NCBI RefSeq assembly: GCF_022288725.1 | Contig: NZ_JAKNTA010000002.1 | Span: forward strand, 656,404-720,403 | DNA length: 64,000 bases | Reading direction: 5' to 3' | DNA from: Kitasatospora sp. A2-31 | GTDB taxonomy: Bacteria > Actinomycetota > Actinomycetes > Streptomycetales > Streptomycetaceae | Shown here: positions 42,596-50,555 of the stretch, piece by piece | How the letters are laid out: every line of letters begins with the position of its first letter | Numbering within the stretch: position 1 is the first letter of the stretch | The notes under the pieces: model-generated | What the model was told of the DNA's origin: nothing | The model's input: only the letters and a program-made list of their open reading frames with translations | The model's database searches: none | Translations under genes and position numbers: made by a program

Positions 42596-44242
42596 ATGAA
42601 AGATCACGGGCAGTCGGAGGTACCGGGACAGGCAGGCGCGGGAGGTGACGACTCGGTGTTCACCTCCAGTCGCTACCTGTCCCGCCGGCCGCCCCGGGAG
42701 GGCGACGGCGAGGCGGGCGGCCTCCCGGTGCCGGCGGTCCAGGAGGTGCTGGACGCCCTGCCGGGCTCGGTGATCTTCCTCCTGCCGGTCCGAACGGCAG
42801 GGGGCGAGGTGGCGGACTTCCGGATCGCGGCCGCGTCGCCCGACGCGGTCGACATCGGCGGACGCAGGGGCCGCCACCTGATCGGCGTGAGCGTCCTGGA
42901 GACCTACCCGACCGTCGCGGGCAGCGAGTTGTGGCACGGCTACCTGAAGGCCCTCACGACCGGCGACCGCTACGAGGGGGAGTCGTTCGAGTACGAGGAG
43001 GTCCTCGCCGGCATTCCCCGCCTGTCCCGATTCGCCGTCCGCGCCGCCCCCTGCCAGCAAGGCCTGATCGTGTCCTGGGTCCGCCTGGACAGCGGCGAGC
43101 GCGAGCGGCGCCGGCTGACCGTGATGCAGCGTCTGGGGAACATGGGCTGGGCGGACTGGGACCTGGTCCACGACGTGATCACGTGGTCGGACCAGGTGTA
43201 CGCCGTCTTCGGCCGGGACCGCTCCCTCGGCCCGATGACGCTGGAGGAGCTGCCCACCCACGTCCTCGCCGAGGACCTGCCCGCACTGGGCGAGACCGTG
43301 CAGCACCTCCTGGCCGACGGCGAGCCCGTCGACCACACCTTCCGGATCACGTCCCCCGACGGCGGGGTGCGGCACGTCCGGATCGTCGCCGAGGCCGAGA
43401 CCGACGCGCGCGGACAGCCGGTGGAAGTCCACGGCTTCTTCCAGGACCTGACCGCCGCCAAGAGCGCCGAACAACGGCTGCTCGAACGGGAACGCACCGT
43501 CCTCGCCCAGCGGACGCTGCTCGCTTCCGAACGCCGCCTCGCCGCCCGGCTCCAGCACGCCCTCCTGCCGCTGTCCCAGCAGTCCCTGCGCCTGGCCGAT
43601 CTCACGGTGGACGTGGCCTACCGGCCGCAGCAGGAAGGTCTGGAGGTGGGCGGCGACTGGTACAGCGCCGTCGAACTGCCCGACGGCAGCGTGCTGCTCG
43701 TCATCGGTGACGTCGCCGGCCACGGCCTGGACGCGGTCGCCACCATGGCCCAGCTGCGCTTCAGTGCCAAAGGCATGGCCATCACCGCCGGCATCCCGCC
43801 GGAGACGATCCTGGCCCAGCTCAACACCCTGCTCCTGCACACGACCCAGCGGGTCCTCACCACCGCCACCATGATCGTGGCTCGTTACGACCCCGCCACC
43901 TCGGAACTGACGTGGGCACGAGCAGGCCACCCCGCGCCCCTGCTCCTGCGCGGGGGCCGTGCCCGCTACCTGCCGCTCCCCCCAGGCATCCTGCTGGGCG
44001 CGACCGACGCTCCGCGGTACGAGTCCGCCAGCCTCCGCCTGTTGCCCGGCGACCACCTGCTGCTCTATACGGACGGCCTGATCGAGGAACGCGGCCGGAC
44101 GATCGACCACGGCCTCGCCCGGCTGGCCGCCGCCGCGGAGGCCCGTGCCGACGACGCCCGCATCCTGGACGGCATCCTCGACACCCTCGTCGGGTCCGGA
44201 GGCCGCCACGACGACATCTGCGTCCTGCACGTCCGCCGGTGA
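42596..44242 (+). CDS. PAS-PAS-PP2C (SpoIIE-type) serine phosphatase
   Basis: 548 residues. Two PAS-like sensor modules (about 45-160 and 175-290; the second contains GWADWDLVHDVITWSDQVYAVFG and ends FFQDLTAAKSAEQ) lead through a coiled linker to a PP2C/SpoIIE phosphatase (about 320-548). Metal-binding Asps are in VGGDWYSAVELPDG and VIGDVAGHGLDA, with LLYTDGLIEER and HDDICVLHV at the end. Such enzymes dephosphorylate STAS anti-anti-sigma proteins to free stress sigma factors. ATG about 90 bases after the SsgA-like gene; no membrane segment. The target could be the STAS protein at 47162. Confidence 0.9.
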   Translation: MKDHGQSEVPGQAGAGGDDSVFTSSRYLSRRPPREGDGEAGGLPVPAVQEVLDALPGSVIFLLPVRTAGGEVADFRIAAASPDAVDIGGRRGRHLIGVSVLETYPTVAGSELWHGYLKALTTGDRYEGESFEYEEVLAGIPRLSRFAVRAAPCQQGLIVSWVRLDSGERERRRLTVMQRLGNMGWADWDLVHDVITWSDQVYAVFGRDRSLGPMTLEELPTHVLAEDLPALGETVQHLLADGEPVDHTFRITSPDGGVRHVRIVAEAETDARGQPVEVHGFFQDLTAAKSAEQRLLERERTVLAQRTLLASERRLAARLQHALLPLSQQSLRLADLTVDVAYRPQQEGLEVGGDWYSAVELPDGSVLLVIGDVAGHGLDAVATMAQLRFSAKGMAITAGIPPETILAQLNTLLLHTTQRVLTTATMIVARYDPATSELTWARAGHPAPLLLRGGRARYLPLPPGILLGATDAPRYESASLRLLPGDHLLLYTDGLIEERGRTIDHGLARLAAAAEARADDARILDGILDTLVGSGGRHDDICVLHVRR

Positions 44243-44442
44243 CCGCTTACCGCTGTGACCGCTCACCGCTGTGACCGTCTACCACCGGCCGCGCCCTCCC
44301 GGCGCGGGCGGCGGGCGGCGGTCGTGGCGGATGCGGTCCTCCGCCACGACGGATCGGCCGGTGCGGCACCGGGCGCCCCCGTTCCGGCCGAGCCGCGAGG
44401 GCCCGGCGGGGTGACGTCCGGAGCCGTACCGGCCCGGGTGGG

Positions 44443-44931
44443 TCAGATGCCTTCGTTCGGTGGGGTGTGGGGGTTGCGTCGCGCAGCGGATGCGGTCGGG
44501 ACGTGCGTCCGCTTGTCGCGGGCGCCGGTGGCGGCGACGCAGGCGAGGACGAGGGCGAGGGCCCCGGCGATGATGTTGCTGGTGATGGACCGGGTGTGGG
44601 CGACGTCGCCCGCGACCACCCAGGGGGCGACGATCGTCCAGAGGCCGATGCCGGCCCCCGCCCACGCCATGGAGTGGGTGCGTTCGTAGGAGTTGCCGAG
44701 TCCTCCGAGCAGGAGCATGTAGGTGATGCCGGCCAGCAGGTCGGTCACGGCGAGGGTGGTGAGGTTGTTGAACCCGCAGATCCAGGGCGAGGCGGCGAGG
44801 TAGAGGCCGGTCAGCAGGGCGAGGGCTTCGACGCCCTGGCTGCGGGGAGTCATGGCGACGCGGTCGTGCCGGTCGCGCAGTTCGACCAGGTCGGGGTGTT
44901 CCTCGATGGGCGGGCGGTGCACGTAGGTCAT
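44443..44931 (-). CDS. SPW-repeat membrane protein
   Basis: 162 residues with four hydrophobic segments arranged as two SPW repeats, marked by ASPWICGFNN and APWVVAGDV. The N-terminal ~45 residues are polar (VHRPPIEEHPDLVELRDRHDR) and the tail is basic. The SPW family (PF03779) is a bacterial membrane family of unknown role. ATG at 44931 has a GGAGGA site, which fixes the start; the long frame upstream is not coding. It converges with the PP2C gene, and 44243-44442 in between holds only short direct repeats (ACCGCTGTGACCG). Confidence 0.87.
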   Translation of the reverse strand: MTYVHRPPIEEHPDLVELRDRHDRVAMTPRSQGVEALALLTGLYLAASPWICGFNNLTTLAVTDLLAGITYMLLLGGLGNSYERTHSMAWAGAGIGLWTIVAPWVVAGDVAHTRSITSNIIAGALALVLACVAATGARDKRTHVPTASAARRNPHTPPNEGI

Positions 44932-45131
44932 GTCGTCCTCCGACGGATCAGTCTTCGAAGCCGGTCCGTGACCGAGAAGGGGTCGCGTCCCGGGCGTGCA
45001 GTAATCCGATCGGCTGCCCGGATTCCGGCGTCCCACACCAGCCGTCGGGTCACCGTCGGAACCTGCCCCGGGCCGCCCGAGAGGTCCGGTCCGGGCGGCG
45101 TTGTCGCGGGGCGCACCGGCGGTGGTTCCCG

Positions 45132-45865
45132 TCACCCGGCGGGCCGCGTCACTCCCAGGCGCACCCGCCGTACGCCGTCCGAGAAGTGGACGAGCGGTGG
45201 GTTCGCCGGCTGGTGGAGGCCCGCCGCCGCGGTCACGTCCTGGACGACCCTCACGTCGGTGGTGCTCCGGAGCGGCCACGGCTCGTGTTCCACCGGCGTC
45301 TCCCAGAGCAGGCCGAGGTGGCGGGTGTAGGCGCGCCAGCGGGAGGTCAGCCAGATCTCCAGGTCGGAGGGGACCAGCGCCGGTCCCGGCCGGAGGGCGA
45401 GCCGGTAGGTGGCCCGTCCGCCCGCTCGCCGGCCGCGGTAGACCATCCGTCCGCCGGCCGGGCCGGTCCCGTCACGGGCCTCGGTCTCGGCGGCCTCCAG
45501 CCGGGCGGGGCGGTAGGGCGCGCCCAGGAGGGCGTTGGCGGCGACGGTGAGCAGGAGGTGGGTGGTGTCGAGGGAGAAGAACCAGAGGCCGTCGCGCCCG
45601 CGCGGGCCGCGGACGTAGGTGCGCAGGTTCGTCTCGGGGAAGGTCTCGCCGGGGAACGGGAGACGACCGGCCGTCCGGACCTTCGCCATGGTGAACGGGG
45701 TGAGCCCGACCCAGGCGCGCTCCGCGTACCGGTCGACGGTGAGTCCCGGGGGAGCAGCCGCTGGATGGCGTCCGGTGGGTAGGCCCAGTGGACGAACGCC
45801 ATGTCCAGCCACTGCATGCTCAGGGCGGGGAAGGCGATCCGCTGGGCGGGGGAGCGCGTCGTCAT
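45132..45865 (-). pseudogene. DUF2071 (YqjF-like) gene with a one-base frameshift
   Basis: The start (ATG 45865: TTRSPAQRIAFPALSMQWLD, FVHWAYPPDAIQRLLP) and the rest (PGLTVDRYAERAWVGLTPF, FPETNLRTYVRGPRG, GLWFFSLDTTHLL) are in different frames. The family normally reads LLPPGLT across this point. A run of five G at 45748-45752 on the plus strand needs a sixth to keep frame. The DUF2071 protein is a ~240-residue uncharacterised acetoacetate-decarboxylase-like fold. Either a recent mutation, a sequencing error in the homopolymer, or, less likely, programmed slippage. A DosR-like box lies 44 bases upstream of the ATG. Confidence 0.8.
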
Positions 45866-46170
45866 GCCGTCGCGTCTGCCCGCGCCGGCCGCCCCCACGC
45901 GCCGTCGCGCCACCTTCGGACCGACGGGGCGTCGCCGCCCCGGTCGGAGACGATGCGGCGACGCCTGGGGGGCGTCTGGGCAGCAGCCGCCGACCCAAAC
46001 CCGGCCGCCGCCCGAACCCGCGCTCGGCGCCTCCGGGCGCCGCAGGCTGCGGCCGGCCCGGCCCTCGGCGGAGTGCCAACGCTGCGCCCTTACGCGGAGC
46101 GGGGCCGCTCCGTCGCTCGGCCGGTCGTATGCGGCGCCGGCGACGGCCGCGGTGGCCGCACCCTGGAGAC
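45866..46170. other. gene-free stretch between divergent genes
   Basis: This 305-base gap holds the promoters of the DUF2071 gene (leftward) and the DNA ligase gene (rightward). Apart from the DosR-like box at its left end, I see only GC-rich sequence with no convincing gene, repeat or hairpin. Confidence 0.5.
45909..45922. promoter_or_regulatory. DosR/DevR-like box 5 (GCCACCTTCGGACC)
   Basis: GCCACCTTCGGACC differs from the 28021 box at two of fourteen positions (GCC for GGG) and keeps ACCTTCGGACC in full. It lies 44 bases upstream of the DUF2071 start, about the distance of an activator site. Outside the main island, so it could also be chance. Confidence 0.35.
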
Positions 46171-47118
46171 ATGGGTGCGCGAGGGCCGGCCCGGGTGAGG
46201 CTGCCGCACGTCGAGCCGATGCTGGCGACGGCCGGCCCGTTGCCGTCCGGGACCGGGTGGGTGGGGGAGGTGAAGTGGGACGGGGCGCGGTGTGTGGCGT
46301 ACGTGCCCGAGGCCGCCCCGGTACGGCTGGTCGGCCGCAGGGGTGGCGACTTCACCGGCCGCTTCCCAGAGGTGGCCGACGCCTTCACGGAGGTCCGCGG
46401 GCCCCTGATCCTGGACGGGGAACTGGTGGTGGTGCGCGACGGTACGCCGTCGTTCGCGGCCCTGCGGGACCGCATCCACCGCACCCGCCCGGCGGCCCTG
46501 GGCAGGGCGGCCGGCGAGCCCGCGGTGTTCATCGCGTTCGACCTGCTGCACACCGGAGGGCGGCCGCTGCTGGCCGAGCCGTACGCGCGGCGACGCGCGG
46601 CGCTCGACGGCCTGCAGCTGGAGCGGCCGCACCTGCGCGTCTCCCCGGTCTGGAACGACATCGCCGAGGCCTACGGCTGGACGCGCGAGCACCGGCTCAA
46701 GGGCGTGATCGCCAAGCGCAACGATTCCCGCTACGCCCCGGGCGCCCGCTCCCGGGACTGGGTCAAGGTCGAACACCTGCGGGTGGCGGACGTCGTGATC
46801 GGCGGCTGGTTGCCCGGCGGCCCCGGCGAGGCTTCGGTGCGCGCCGTCCTGGTCGGCGTCCCGGCAGAGCGCGACGGCCCGCTCCGGTTCGTCGGCACCG
46901 TCGGTACCGGCTTCGCCGCACCGGAGCGGCGCGCCCTGGCCGCCGTCCTGCGCCGCATCGCCTGCCCGGTCTCCCCGTTCAGCGCCGGTGCCGGGCTGGG
47001 GCTGCCGCGGGGCACGGTGGTTCGGTTCACCCGGCCGGAACTCCGCGCCGAGGTGGAGTTCCTGGAGCACACCGACGCCGGCCGGCTGCGGCAGCCGGTG
47101 TGGCGCGGCCTGCGCTGA
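46171..47118 (+). CDS. ATP-dependent DNA ligase (stand-alone LigD-type ligase domain)
   Basis: About 315 residues. The nucleotidyl Lys35 is in EVKWDGAR (motif I), with LDGELVV (motif III region), FIAFDLLH, LKGVIAKRNDSRY (motif IV) and DWVKVEHLR (motif V), then an OB-fold part to the end. It seals nicks with ATP; actinobacterial relatives act in non-homologous end joining (LigC/LigD type) or base-excision repair. No Ku, polymerase or nuclease domain is attached or adjacent. ATG at 46171 has TGGAG only three bases away; GTG at 46195 is an alternative. It converges with the STAS gene. Confidence 0.93.
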   Translation: MGARGPARVRLPHVEPMLATAGPLPSGTGWVGEVKWDGARCVAYVPEAAPVRLVGRRGGDFTGRFPEVADAFTEVRGPLILDGELVVVRDGTPSFAALRDRIHRTRPAALGRAAGEPAVFIAFDLLHTGGRPLLAEPYARRRAALDGLQLERPHLRVSPVWNDIAEAYGWTREHRLKGVIAKRNDSRYAPGARSRDWVKVEHLRVADVVIGGWLPGGPGEASVRAVLVGVPAERDGPLRFVGTVGTGFAAPERRALAAVLRRIACPVSPFSAGAGLGLPRGTVVRFTRPELRAEVEFLEHTDAGRLRQPVWRGLR

Positions 47119-47121
47119 GCC

Positions 47122-47142
47122 GGCGACGAGGTCGTCGTCGCC
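47122..47142. terminator. hairpin between ligase and STAS genes
   Basis: GGCGACGA (47122-47129) pairs with TCGTCGCC (47135-47142) over a 5-base loop, in the 43-base gap between two converging stops. Short but well placed, likely bidirectional. Confidence 0.5.
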
Positions 47143-47161
47143 CGCGGATCCCGCCCGGGGG

Positions 47162-47530
47162 TCAGAACAGGGGGTCCGGGTCGCGAACGGCCGGGCTGGG
47201 TGCGATCGGAGCGATGTCGAAGACGGTGTCGGTCTCGGTGACGCGCAGCAGGCGGGTGACCTGGGGGCTGGGCGCGGCGAGCCCGAAGGCGGTGCCGGCG
47301 GCGATGGCCGCGCGGCGGGCCTTGAGGAGTTCGTTGAGGCCGGAGGAGGAGCAGAAGACCAGGTCGTGGCAGTCGATGACGAGGGTGTCCGGCGCAGGGG
47401 GTGCGGTGAGCGCGTCCTGGAGCGCCTCGGCGAGGGCGGGAGCGGTGTCCAGGTCGGCGTGACCGCTCAGGGCGAGGACACGCGTGGCCGGCGGCGCCGG
47501 GCGGCGTCTGGTGCTCAGGCCCGTTTCCAT
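47162..47530 (-). CDS. STAS-domain anti-sigma factor antagonist
   Basis: 122 residues of the SpoIIAA/RsbV STAS fold: TRVLALSGHADLDTAPALAEALQDAL, then LVIDCHDLVFCSSSGLNELLKARR. The Ser62 position in FCSSSGL corresponds to the regulatory phospho-Ser of SpoIIAA, though the usual Asp before it is Cys. In partner switching, the unphosphorylated form binds a HATPase-type anti-sigma kinase and frees the sigma factor. Starts with ATG at 47530; the HATPase gene at 47596 is divergent, only 65 bases away, so the pair may work together, with the PP2C enzymes nearby as phosphatases. Confidence 0.88.
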   Translation of the reverse strand: METGLSTRRRPAPPATRVLALSGHADLDTAPALAEALQDALTAPPAPDTLVIDCHDLVFCSSSGLNELLKARRAAIAAGTAFGLAAPSPQVTRLLRVTETDTVFDIAPIAPSPAVRDPDPLF

Positions 47531-47595
47531 GATCGGCCTCGTTCCGGAGTTCGGGGTGCTGTCGAGGGTGGCTCACCCGGCGTCTGCCCGGTGCC

Positions 47596-48156
47596 ATGAG
47601 AGCGAACCAGCCGCCCGCGCGGCCTGAGGAAACACGGGCAGCGGCCGATTGGGCGCAGTCACGGTGGCTACACGCCCCAGTGTCGGTCGCCGGGCCGGAC
47701 CGGCGCACCGCCTCCGGTCCGGTCCTCCGGCAGGCATGGGAGGTGGAGCCCGTGGACGGCACTGCGGAACACTGGTGTTTCCCACTCGGGTACGACTCGG
47801 GCAGTGTGCTGGAGCCGGCCATGACCCACGTGCGCGGGGTGCTGGGCGCTCTCCCGCCGGCCGGTGGGGCCACGGCGGAGCGCAGACGGGACGCCGTGCT
47901 CATGGTGGTCTGTGAACTGCTCACCAACGCCTGCCGGTACGCCCGCGGTCCCACCCGCCTGGACATCGACCTCCGCGGCGGCGTTCTGGTCGTCGCGGTG
48001 ACCGACACGGCCACCGCCCCACCGGTCGTGCGGCCTTGGCGGCCGGCGCAGCCGAACGGGCACGGCATGCACGTCGTGGTCCGGCTCACGGCCGACTGGG
48101 GCGTGTCACCGGCCCCGGGCGGCAAGACCGTGTGGGCCGTCCTGCCCGTGCCCTGA
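47596..48156 (+). CDS. HATPase-domain anti-sigma-type kinase (RsbW-like)
   Basis: 186 residues. The C-terminal ~125 are a GHKL ATPase with the N-box ELLTNACRYARGP, DTATAPP (G1-like) and NGHGMHVV (G2). The N-terminal 60 residues are polar and not assigned. Streptomycetes have many such short ATP-binding proteins that phosphorylate STAS antagonists or bind sigma factors. ATG at 47596; no strong ribosome site, so GTG/ATG choices a few codons downstream remain possible. Divergent from the STAS gene 65 bases away, which is the natural partner. Confidence 0.85.
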   Translation: MRANQPPARPEETRAAADWAQSRWLHAPVSVAGPDRRTASGPVLRQAWEVEPVDGTAEHWCFPLGYDSGSVLEPAMTHVRGVLGALPPAGGATAERRRDAVLMVVCELLTNACRYARGPTRLDIDLRGGVLVVAVTDTATAPPVVRPWRPAQPNGHGMHVVVRLTADWGVSPAPGGKTVWAVLPVP

Positions 48157-48180
48157 CCCCGATGGGCCGAGGCCGGGTCC

Positions 48181-48221
48181 GGCTGCGTCCGGTCGCCGGC
48201 GCCGACCCGGTCGACGCAGCC
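48181..48221. terminator. hairpin between convergent genes
   Basis: GGCTGCGTC (48181-48189) pairs with GACGCAGCC (48213-48221), and the 23-base interior contains a further GC-rich hairpin (GGCGCC centre). It lies exactly between the stops at 48156 and 48223, so it can serve both genes. Confidence 0.65.
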
Positions 48222-48222
48222 C

Positions 48223-48360
48223 CTAGTGCCAGTAGCTGGGCTGGTCCCCGCCGGGCTGGTTCCAGGCCCAGACGAGGAAGACGACGAAGGCGATGAAGGC
48301 GAGGGCGAAGACCAGGCAGCCGAGAGCGCCTCGCCAGTTCCCGCCCTTGATGTCGTCCAC
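48223..48360 (-). CDS. small single-pass membrane protein
   Basis: 45 residues from a GTG at 48360: a short polar head (DDIKGGNWRGA), one membrane helix (LGCLVFALAFIAFVVFLVWAW) and a tail NQPGGDQPSYWH. The start has a ggggggtcct ribosome-like site close by. No family can be named. The clear single membrane helix with polar ends, and a terminator right after its stop, support it as real. A perfect 14-base palindrome lies 20 bases upstream. Its job could be membrane-associated regulation, but nothing shows this. Confidence 0.65.
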   Translation of the reverse strand: MDDIKGGNWRGALGCLVFALAFIAFVVFLVWAWNQPGGDQPSYWH

Positions 48361-48666
48361 AGGACCCCCCGGATTTCGAGACCGACGTCGGTCCGAGCGT
48401 GGCCGCCCGAAAGCCGGAGGGCAAGAGTGCAGCCGGCCCGGACCGTGCGAGCACGTGCACGACCGGCCCGCCACGGCGCCCCACGCCACCGCCGGGGGTC
48501 GAGGCCTGCCCGACCGGCGAGCCCCGGCCGCCCGTCGGCTGCCGCTGCTTGCCGTTCCCGGCCACCGGTGGGCGGCGGCCGGACGGTACGGCTGACCTTC
48601 CGTCGGACCCGAACAGCGCCGGGCGCCCGGGGTACGGGCGTCCGGCGCTCCCCGCCCGGGGCGGCG
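48361..48666. other. gene-free stretch with a 14-base palindrome
   Basis: 306 bases between the small membrane protein gene and the DUF3618 gene. GACCGACGTCGGTC at 48380-48393 is a perfect palindrome 20 bases before the GTG at 48360 and could be an operator. Otherwise I see no gene on either strand. Confidence 0.5.
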
Positions 48667-49353
48667 TCAGGGCCGGCGGACGTCCTGAACCGCCTCCTGG
48701 CCGGTGTCCTTGAGATCGCGAGCGGTCTGCCGGCCCGCGTCCTGGGCGGCCTCCTTGCCCGCTTGGGCGGCGTCCTGGGCGGTGGACTTCACGGCGTCCA
48801 GGGCTTGGGCCGCAGGTTCCCGCAGCTCGTCCCGCATGTCCTGGGCGGCGCTCACGGCGGTCTGCTTGGCGGATTCGAGGACTTCGTCGGCATGCTCACG
48901 CAGGGTGGTGCCGGCCTGCGCCTCGACCCTGCTCGACGGCAGGAGCGCTGCGGCGAGCAGCCCAGCGCCGAAGGCGATGATGCCGGCGGCCAGGGGACTG
49001 CCCTGGGTCTGCCGACGGATCTGGGCGGGCGCCTGCTGGACGGTGTCGCCGATGTCCGTGGCGGTGTCCTTGGCGGTGGACCCGACGCGCGTGGCGGTGT
49101 CCTTGGCGGTGTCGACCAGTTGCGCGGCCGTGTCGGTGACGCTGCCGGCGACGCCGCGGGTGGTGTCGGCGGTGTCGTGTGCGGTCCCCATCACTCGCTC
49201 CTTCATTCCGGTCAGCCTCCGCTGGGCGGCGTCGACCTTGCGGTGTGCCACCTTGCTGGGAGTGATCCTGTCGGCCAGCCGGTCGACGTTGTGCGCGAGG
49301 TGCGCGCGTCGGGTTTCGATCTGTTCTCTCAGCTGGTCGGGTGTCGAGCCCAT
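48667..49353 (-). CDS. DUF3618-domain membrane-associated protein
   Basis: 228 residues. The N-terminal DUF3618 part (PDQLREQIETRRAHLAHNVDRLADRITPS, shortened) is followed by LEA-like repeats of KDTA/TA/D (VDTAKDTATRVGSTAKDTAT), one membrane segment near 120-138 (LAAGIIAFGAGLLAAALL), and a second long Ala/Gln/Lys-rich amphipathic region. ATG at 49353 has AAGGAGG. Its 5' end overlaps the holin-X gene by 25 bases, so they are translated from one message. The family is actinobacterial, with an unknown, probably envelope-linked role. Confidence 0.85.
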   Translation of the reverse strand: MGSTPDQLREQIETRRAHLAHNVDRLADRITPSKVAHRKVDAAQRRLTGMKERVMGTAHDTADTTRGVAGSVTDTAAQLVDTAKDTATRVGSTAKDTATDIGDTVQQAPAQIRRQTQGSPLAAGIIAFGAGLLAAALLPSSRVEAQAGTTLREHADEVLESAKQTAVSAAQDMRDELREPAAQALDAVKSTAQDAAQAGKEAAQDAGRQTARDLKDTGQEAVQDVRRP

Positions 49354-49814
49354 GCGGCGTCCTCCTTGAGGGTTTCCAGCGTCTGTTCCGGAGCGAGCCG
49401 GACTTCCTTGAGACGCCTGCGGCCCGCGGTGTAGAGCAGCGCCCCGACGATGGCCCACACGGCGGTGACCAGGAGCGCGGCCCAGGCGAGGTTCATGACG
49501 TTGCCGAGTGCGAAGACCAGGGTCAGGCTGCCCAGGAGGAGCACCAGGTGACCGGCGTAGCCCGCGCCGGCGAGCATGCCGGACGCCTTCCCGGCCTTGC
49601 CGGCCTCCTGTTTGAGCTCGGCCTTGGCCAGCTCGATCTCGCTGCGCACGAGCCGGCCGACGTCATCCGTGATGTCGCTGATCAGGTCACCGAGCGACTC
49701 GGCGGTCGGTTCCCCGGGCCCGCCGGCCGTGGGGACGGGTGGGGGGTTCGGGGGCGGGCCGGCCGGCCCGGGGCCGGCTGCGGCGACGGTGCGGTCGGAG
49801 TAGGAGAGTGCCAT
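49329..49814 (-). CDS. holin-X (actinobacterial phage-holin superfamily III) membrane protein
   Basis: 161 residues. A Pro/Gly-rich N-terminus is followed by an amphipathic helix (SLGDLISDITDDVGRLVRSEIELAKAELKQEAG) shared by the actinobacterial holin-X family (PF07332), then two membrane helices (about 82-103 and 108-130) and a basic tail. Despite the name, these are chromosomal envelope proteins and no other phage genes are present. It lies between the YtxH-like gene (3 bases upstream of its start) and DUF3618 (25-base overlap), a conserved actinomycete trio. Confidence 0.87.
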   Translation of the reverse strand: MALSYSDRTVAAAGPGPAGPPPNPPPVPTAGGPGEPTAESLGDLISDITDDVGRLVRSEIELAKAELKQEAGKAGKASGMLAGAGYAGHLVLLLGSLTLVFALGNVMNLAWAALLVTAVWAIVGALLYTAGRRRLKEVRLAPEQTLETLKEDAAWARHPTS

Positions 49815-49817
49815 CGC

Positions 49818-50555
49818 TCAGCTCCCCGTGATCGGCGGCCGCTGTCGCTGGGTCCCGGTGTCCTCGCCGTACGTCGGGGTCAGGTGCGGGGGTTGGGACT
49901 CCCCGTAGGCCTGGTACGGGCCGGGGGCCGTACCCATCGGCGAGGACCCGCCACCGCCGCGCGACGGCGACACCGGCGCGGGCCGCCGTTGTCCGTCGTC
50001 GGTGCCGCGCGGCTCCGACGCGGGGGGCCCGGCCGGTGAGCCGGCGGCGACGCCCTTGCCGGTGCGGCCGAGGGCGAAGCCCGCGAGCGCTGCTCCGGTC
50101 AGGAACAGCCCCGGGCGGCGGCGCGCGAAGTCCCGCACGTCCTCCAGCAGCCCCTCGGGCCCGCGCGTCTCCAGGTGATCGGCGACCCGGTGGCCGCGGT
50201 CCGCGATCTGCCCCACCGCTGCCGTCGCGGTGGAGTCCGGCGTACCGTGGCCGGCCATCTCCTCGAGCTCCTGCGCCAGGCGCCGCACGTTCTGCGCCAG
50301 CCTGCGGGTCTGTGCCTTCGCCTGCTCCCTTCCCTGCTCCCGGGCTTCACCGAGGAGGTCCCTGGCCTGCGCGGCGGCCTCGCCGACCACCTGCCCGGCC
50401 TGCTCCTTGACGGTCGAGGCCACCTCGGCCGCGTTGTCCGCCACGATCTCCGCGCCCTCGCCGGCCTTCGCCTGCACGGTCTGGGCCGCCGCGCTCACTG
50501 CGCCGCCGGTGCTGCTCTCCTGGCCCGGTACGGCCGGGCCTGTGTCGACGTTCAA
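49818..50555 (-). CDS. YtxH-like / LEA-like envelope protein
   Basis: 245 residues. An Ala/Glu/Gln/Lys-rich amphipathic region (about 20-105: QAGQVVGEAAAQARDLLGEA) is followed by GLLEDVRDFARRRPGLFLTGAALAGFALGR, with one membrane segment near 145-163, and a disordered Pro/Gly-rich tail. It starts with TTG preceded by AGGAGG. Its stop is only 3 bases before the holin-X start, so it is first in a three-gene operon with holin-X and DUF3618. The repeated amphipathic helices are like LEA and YtxH desiccation or envelope stress proteins. Exact function unknown. Confidence 0.85.
   Translation of the reverse strand: MNVDTGPAVPGQESSTGGAVSAAAQTVQAKAGEGAEIVADNAAEVASTVKEQAGQVVGEAAAQARDLLGEAREQGREQAKAQTRRLAQNVRRLAQELEEMAGHGTPDSTATAAVGQIADRGHRVADHLETRGPEGLLEDVRDFARRRPGLFLTGAALAGFALGRTGKGVAAGSPAGPPASEPRGTDDGQRRPAPVSPSRGGGGSSPMGTAPGPYQAYGESQPPHLTPTYGEDTGTQRQRPPITGS

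Noticed and set aside
44243..44290. Short direct repeats ACCGCTGTGACCG after the PP2C gene
   Set aside because: Only two to three imperfect copies; could be duplication noise and no hairpin forms, so not called a terminator.
49329..49814. Prophage, because of a holin-like protein
   Set aside because: The holin-X family is chromosomal in actinomycetes; no integrase, terminase, capsid or lysin genes are present.
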